This document shows, in pieces, positions 58,483 through 64,000 of a DNA stretch of 64,000 nt. Made by a program: the position numbers and the translations under genes. Within the stretch, counting starts at the first letter, position 1. Every line of letters begins with the position of its first letter. Source of the DNA: Lepas anatifera. Its lineage: Eukaryota; Arthropoda; Thecostraca; Lepadidae. Location of the stretch: the NCBI GenBank assembly GCA_034440635.1, contig JAOTON010001682.1, forward strand, positions 340,501 to 404,500, read 5' to 3'. The notes beneath the pieces are model-generated. The model did not search any database. It saw only the letters and a program-made list of their open reading frames with translations, and was not told where the DNA came from.

Positions 58483-59473
58483 TTAACCCTCGCCCCGGTG
58501 GGGGTGTTTTAGCACCCCCTCGGGTTTTTCCAGCGGCACGAAAAAGGCGGCGCGAAGCGCCACCGTACTTGGCACACCTTATTCTTGATCAATTCTACAG
58601 CTTTCCCAAAAATGGTAAGGTTAGGTCATCTCAGGTCAGGTCACCAGTGCGGGTCAAATGACCTCACCTCAAAATTTTTTAAGGTGGTATACTTAAGAAA
58701 TGGGTGAACCTATCAGATTGAAACTTATACCACATAATGGGCCCTTCAAGTGCTACAAAAAACATTCCGCGATTTTTCATATCGATGACCAAAGGTCAAG
58801 TACGGACCATGACCTTTCCATTGGAAATACATAGGAAAAACAGAAATTGGGCTATATTTGTGTAGATACAGTTGGGAGTACCTTCATATTCTCCAAACTG
58901 TAGTATTCTGGGCCCATTTATAGATTCATGCTGCAAATTTTGACATGTAACCTCTGAGAGGTCATCTGGAGCTATTTAAGCAGTTTTCAGACTTAGGTCA
59001 ATGACTTTGCATGAAATTATGATACAGCTTTTATTTTGATATCATTGAGTTTGGATTACTATTGCAAGTCCATTGATATGCATATTGACTATGCTAGGTC
59101 AAAAAGTGACCTGGACCTGACCTGATGTCAGGTCATTTTTGTGTTTCGACCTAGTACGGTCACATTATACATCATTGGATTTGCCGTGATGAGAGGAAAC
59201 GAATGGTGTCTAAAGAATGATTTTAACTCAACTCTGTCAGACGCTAGAGCCCAAAACTCTACTCAAAATCGGCACTTTCTTTGACCTGTGATGACCTCAA
59301 TATCGACCTAAGCCAAAAAGTGACCAATAGAGTTTCCTCACGAATTTGTATGAGCTATCCACCAGCGTTCGCATTTTTTCGCTATCCCACATAGGGGCCG
59401 AGTTCGACAGGGTGTTCAAACACCCCTCACCAGGGCAAAGGTGGCTCGGAGCCCCACCGGAGCGTGGGTAAAA
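58483..59473 (+). mobile_element. TTAA-bounded element, family D
   Basis: It begins TTAACCCTCGCCCCGGTGG with hairpin GGGGGTGTTTTAGCACCCCC. The right end has hairpin GGGTGTTCAAACACCC and two GC boxes, closing at GGAGCGTGGGTAAAA, where TTAA is mutated. The interior has GGTCA/TGACC motifs and aligns loosely with family B. It sits 7 bp after the foldback element. Confidence 0.75.
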
Positions 59474-59486
59474 CATCTTATCTGTT

Positions 59487-60231
59487 TAAAATTTTCGGCA
59501 CAGTCCATACTGTAGCGGTGATGACAAACATTTTGCGAAACCTTTTAGCCGGAGGCATAAAGCACAGTACCTTCTGCATTAGCCTGAGGCGCATCCTTTT
59601 CAACGTTCGCTATTTATTTTCTGATTGTGAGGCTTATATTGGCGATGATCACGTGCATTGCTTATCATATCTATTGATAAGCTTGGTAGTGCAGTTATCA
59701 CTTATCATGTGTGCTTATTGGTCATATTGTAGCACTACATCATTTTTGGTCATATATTCGAGGTCTTGCAACACTTTATCCAAACATTTGCTTTTCAACT
59801 ATTGTATTATGTGGATTATGATGGTGGGCGGTGACCGAGTATATATTATTGGTATATTAGCTCTACTTTGCATTCAGAATTCGAGAAGACAGGCCATTAG
59901 ACATATTACCAATCTAAACTAAACTAAATTATGATGGTGGGCCGTGCCCGAGTCTATGTTCTTGGTATATTAGCTCTATTTTGCATCCAGAATTCGAGAA
60001 GACAGGCCATCAAACATATTATCAGTCTAAACTTTTCAATGCGGTCTATATTGTAGCTCTGATGACAAACATTTATGAAGGCTTTTGGCCGGTGACATGA
60101 AGCATACAGTACCCTCTGCATTGACCTGAGGCTCACACTTCCCAACGTTCGCTATCTATTTTCTCATTGTGAGGCTTACAGTGGCGATAATCGTGTGAAT
60201 TGCTTATCATATCTATTGGCTTTAGCATGTC
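59487..60231. repeat. Local tandem duplication with embedded 113-bp repeat
   Basis: About 210 bp at 59490-59705 (TGATGACAAACATTTT to CTTATCATATCTATTG) recurs at 60030-60231, offset 541 bp. Between them, ATGATGGTGGGC starts at 59818 and again at 59931, a 113-bp tandem repeat that carries solo arms of the 58201 foldback element. Confidence 0.8.
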
Positions 60232-60673
60232 ATGGTGATTTGCCTTTGCATTTATTCCTGCAGGAACGAGTCTAAGTTTGATCAGAACTGATAAGCCAGG
60301 AACAAGCAGCATGATTGATTTAAATGCCCCAGTTATTGTACGAGACTGCCGGAATCTAATGAGTGCATGAATCAGAGCTAAATGCACGAAGGCTTCACTC
60401 CAATATATCGATTCAAGCGCCGCATGCTAACCCGCCTGATGACTGCACAAAGGCAGCATCAAATTACGTATTGAATATGTGTCTTTTCGCCTTCGATGCG
60501 TCTTTCGATTTAGTAATTAGTTGTATTTGATTGCTGTAATTAGCTGTATTTAATTGTTGTAATTAGTTGTTTTGTGTTAGCTTAACTAGTTGTCATGTGT
60601 TCTGTGCATGAATGCTGGTATTTGTTCGTTATGTTTTCTATGCAATGCTCTCATGTTGTTCATGTTGCACTCG

Positions 60674-60862
60674 CAGGGCGAGGTGGTGTAGTGCTTGGCG
60701 TGCTCGCCTTCTACGTGACCGACCCGGGTTCAAGGCCCGACAGGTTCCCTGAGTAAGAAGCAATCTGGCTCCCGAGAAGCCCTTCCAACAGGGAAAGAGT
60801 TGGCGACACCATTTAATCTTGGCAGTTGTTGCTTTGATAAGTCCCAAAAAGCATAATTAATC
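60674..60862 (+). repeat. tRNA-derived SINE
   Basis: GGGCGAGGTGGTGTAGTGC head, CGGGTTCAAGGCCCG B-box region, CCTGAGTAAGAAGCAATCTG, CTTCCAACAGGGAAAGAG and a tail ending AAGTCCCAAAAAGC. Same family as 9422, with a better tRNA-like head. Confidence 0.75.
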
Positions 60863-61607
60863 CATGTCAAATCCTTGCATCCACTTTTTGCATATTCTGC
60901 AAAAACCATCATTCTACATTCTAGCTTCATTACATATCGCACCTGTGCTATATATCGTAACTCCATGCTATGCCGTAATATTCATTCTGTATTGTAACTG
61001 TACCTCCTCTGTCAATTTTCAGAATTCGCCTGTGTACAACTAGACACCCACCTCTTTGATTGAGGTCTTGATGGGCTCTATCACATGTCGCATCGAAGAA
61101 ATCATGATCACATGCCTGATGTCCTTCAAAAACTTGGTTGACTAAATGTGCACGAGCATAACGAGTGTTTATCTCTTTGTCTTCTGTGAAAGCCGCGCTT
61201 AAATGGTCAATTATCTTTATAAGCACCGAAGTTTTGCTTTAATAGTGATATTTAGAGGCGAGAAACGATTCAATCGATCCAGCTGTTTTCAGAGATAAAT
61301 CGGCCTAATCACCTAAATGGGCCTATTTCTTATCGTGAACGGCTACCTTATAGTCATTACTTGATCGCTGAAGTGATTCAAATGCGTTGAACGGTCCCTC
61401 GTTTCAAGTTATGGCCATGTATATCTTTCAAGACATACAAACCGCACAAAATGTTTATAGCTCTTCAATCCATCGTATCTACCAGCGAATTGTTTGATGC
61501 TATCGTTTTATCATATTTATCTCATTATTTTTTTGTAAATCGTATTTTTTATATGTATTTCGTGACTATGTCGATTAACAACAACCTATACGCGTATTGT
61601 CAAGTGA

Positions 61608-61665
<58 letters not shown>

Positions 61666-63412
61666 CTGCAAATAGCTAAACAGCTTATCAACTTAAAATC
61701 ATTCGCCTCGGTGCAGCACTCCAAAATCTTGCTATTTCCGAAAAAAATGCGACTCCTGCAGGTTCTTTCAAGACCAGGTTCTTTCAAGTCTTGCCTTCTC
61801 TTGTGGACCAGTGAGGGTTACTAACAGGCTGCAATCACAAACAGAGCCTCAGGTGAGACCAGGACATTTCACTTCCAGCAAAAATGTCTATTTCGTTTTT
61901 AATGGATTTGTGGGCACATTAAATTTTCCAGTGTGATTAACACGCAGCAAAAATAGGCCAGAATCTGGTTAACTTTCAGTTTTGCAGTGGGAAATGTAGT
62001 GCCAGAGTTGGAGGCTGAAAGTCTATGGCCCCCCACTTCCTAGCTAGTTGCGACCTGCCTGGCCGAAGCTGGATGGCGCACATTGTTCTGCAACTGGACA
62101 ATATGAGCCTTCATGAGTCTACTAACATATGAAATGTTGCTGCATTGATGTTTTTTTAATGAAGGTGGCTTCATATTTTTCACATGTTTGTTTAAAAATG
62201 AGCGCCCCACAAATTTTCCATGATATAGTTTATTTTGGACATCAGTTCAAAATTTCGTCGCAATCAGGTCACTGTCTGCGGTCAAGAAATCAGCCTGAAA
62301 TAAATTTTGCATAGCCGCAGTTCAACAAAAATCGTACCGGAAAGCTACGTGGGCGTCTTTTCGAAATAATATTGACAGAATAGACTATTTTTAACACATT
62401 TAAATTACAAATGAAGAATAGGCGGAGCTACTTTGTACCTGATTTGTGTCTAATGGCCTAGTTGACCCAAGACGGCGTTTTTACCGACGTGAGCTGTGTG
62501 CAAGGTCTAAAATACAACCTTACCAGCAGCCGGAAGATCCGCACTTTTATGGAGATACCACTGTTACCAGCGCAAGTGTAAATGTGAATTCATCCATGGC
62601 GTCCGCGGAATACACTACAAGGGGAACTTGCGACGGCTGTTGGATGGAAGACTTTTGCTGACAAAGAACAGAGTGGGAAGGTGACACTCAGAAAAGAGAC
62701 GCGTTCAGTTTGTGGGTAATCTTTCGGATTTCGCAGCACTCTATTCCGCAGTGTCTCAAAACTGGTTTTGCATTGGGATACTGAGTGTAAAATTCAAGCT
62801 TAAAAATATGGAAGGCGAGTGGAAAGGCCAAACGCGATAATATTGTGGGAGTTAGTTGAAACTCGATTGCAGCCCTTACTTATATTTGGCGCATTTTTCA
62901 TCAAATTTGTTCTTCCTTCCACACTAGATGATTTTATATATATTAGGATTATTGAACTATGCTAAAAAATCCCCAGGAAAAGTGTTTGGAAAAGTGAGTT
63001 AGAAAAAATGAAGGGAAAAAGTGAAGGGGAAATTCAGGGCGCCTGTGTGTCGCACTCTACTAAGCATTCTAGGATTGAGATCATCGTGCCTCCATCGCCA
63101 TTATCAAGGATGACACTCTCCGTTCAATGGAATACAAACAGCAGAACACCAGGCTCTACCAATATCAGTAAGACCCATTTCTGGCCACCACGAGCTGGAG
63201 TGACAAGATCTTCCAGGGGAAAAGAAAGCAGCGATTGTCCTGTGAGCAGAGTGCTAGCGACCACGACTTCAGGGCAGAAATTCACTCAACTAGTGTGTCC
63301 CCGTAGTACACTTCTCATAAGGAAAGGCAAGCAATCGTGCGAGTCAGATTTCTGTATCATATTCTGCCAGCACCTGTTATCACCGAGGCTGGTGACTAGG
63401 GTGTCCTCCCCG
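60863..63412. other. AT-rich unassigned stretch
   Basis: No gene was recognised in about 2.5 kb apart from the TA microsatellite at 61608. A plus-strand frame at 62446-62661 contains GTCDGCWMEDFC and may be a small exon or chance. Confidence 0.25.
61608..61662. repeat. TA microsatellite
   Basis: Almost perfect (TA)n run of about 54 bp with one interruption. Confidence 0.95.
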
Positions 63413-63584
63413 TAGGTGGATCCCGGATTGCCGATCAGGAGGGGGGGGGCGGTTTCCCGAGGGGCGCCATTTGGACCAGGGGGTTGCCACTTTTGACCGA
63501 CAAAACCCATAAGTCGGGCGCAAAATCCTCTCGGTTGGCACCGATTTTTGCATCCTGGGGGGATGGAAAGCGACATTTCAGGGA
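63413..63584. mobile_element. Family G MITE, copy 8, truncated
   Basis: GTGGATCCCGGATTGCCGATC is followed by GGGGCGCCATTTGGACCAGG and TTTGCATCCTGGGG, ending near GACATTTCAGGG. The right half of the family is absent. (Longer motif given in pieces; the family marks are the GGATTGCC and GGGGCGCC blocks.). Confidence 0.6.
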
Positions 63585-64000
63585 TATCATTACTTTTGGC
63601 ATTTCAACTTATTTACTTGAATTGCGTTATTTTTATAACTTATATCATTTCAGGGGAGTCTTGCTAAAGACGTCACGTTTTTCTTGCAATGAAAATGGAA
63701 GGACTGAGGTCAGTTTGATTCAATTGTCGAGTTTGCCGCACCTGTTTTAGATTTGTCTCTGCGAAGAATTTTTATGATGGGCAAATATCGGCAAAATATT
63801 TTTTATGATACTCCCGTCATGGAACCTCCCTGAAGCTGGTTTCTAAACATATTGTTATTTTCGGTATTTTTGCATATCTCGTACATACCGGGTGGAGATA
63901 ATTTATTCATCGCGCTATACTTAGAAAAAATGTCACCTTACAGTATCATAAGAAGATAATGATAGCCACTAATTCGTACCCGCAAGATCTAGTTACTTGT

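Noticed and set aside
59464..59922. 152-codon plus-strand frame
   Set aside because: It spans the family D border and a duplicated non-coding segment, so it cannot be a conserved gene.

Overview
This is a eukaryotic, almost certainly metazoan, genomic window. It has no bacterial-style operons. It carries eukaryotic tRNA-Asp genes with Pol III oligo-T terminators, tRNA-derived SINEs, several non-LTR retrotransposon remnants, hAT-type and TTAA-type DNA transposons, microsatellites, a THAP zinc-finger exon, and one intact secreted-protein gene that appears to combine an apple/PAN-like module, a cysteine-rich knot and two farnesoic-acid-O-methyltransferase-like (FAMeT) modules. That mix suits a marine invertebrate, and I favour a deuterostome such as a lancelet, hemichordate or echinoderm. 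The species cannot be fixed from sequence reading alone.

Layout. Positions 1-33500 are mostly mobile-element mosaic: TTAA-bounded elements at 103, 4587, 10299, 11471, 15893, 18608, 24598, 28566 and 32259; four dispersed tRNA-Asp units between 14365 and 23028, all on the minus strand; a run of small hAT-like elements with 8-bp target duplications at 21.9-24.4 kb; and a CR1/L2-like retrotransposon remnant at 29.7-31.6 kb. Positions 33600-34300 hold a GC-rich block with CTCF-like motifs and a minus-strand THAP exon. Positions 34540-41285 hold further TTAA elements, a retrotransposon 3' fragment, two kinds of minisatellite and a SINE. Positions 41286-52725 are a nested transposon stack: a family A element abuts a family B element through one shared TTAA, the family B element is split by two non-LTR retrotransposons, and the larger of these is itself split by a 5.6-kb hAT-type element filled with a GC-rich minisatellite. 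The intact gene is at 54584-56104, followed by a 440-bp purine tract. The last 8 kb holds a foldback element, a fifth TTAA family, a local tandem duplication, a SINE and a TA microsatellite.

The most interesting system is a clan of five TTAA-bounded, roughly 0.84-1.2 kb non-autonomous elements (families A-E), probably piggyBac-like. All share one asymmetric architecture: TTAA, an 11-bp GC-rich box, a terminal hairpin and then an interior packed with AGGTCA half-sites. At one end the box is present once, at the other end twice. The box and hairpin sequences differ completely between families, yet the two ends of each family match each other, as if each family carried its own recognition address. 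The interiors hold direct and inverted AGGTCA repeats that resemble nuclear-receptor response elements.

Most open reading frames in the window are fortuitous frames within these repeats. Only the 54584 gene looks like an intact host protein gene. The THAP exon and the retrotransposon frames are broken.
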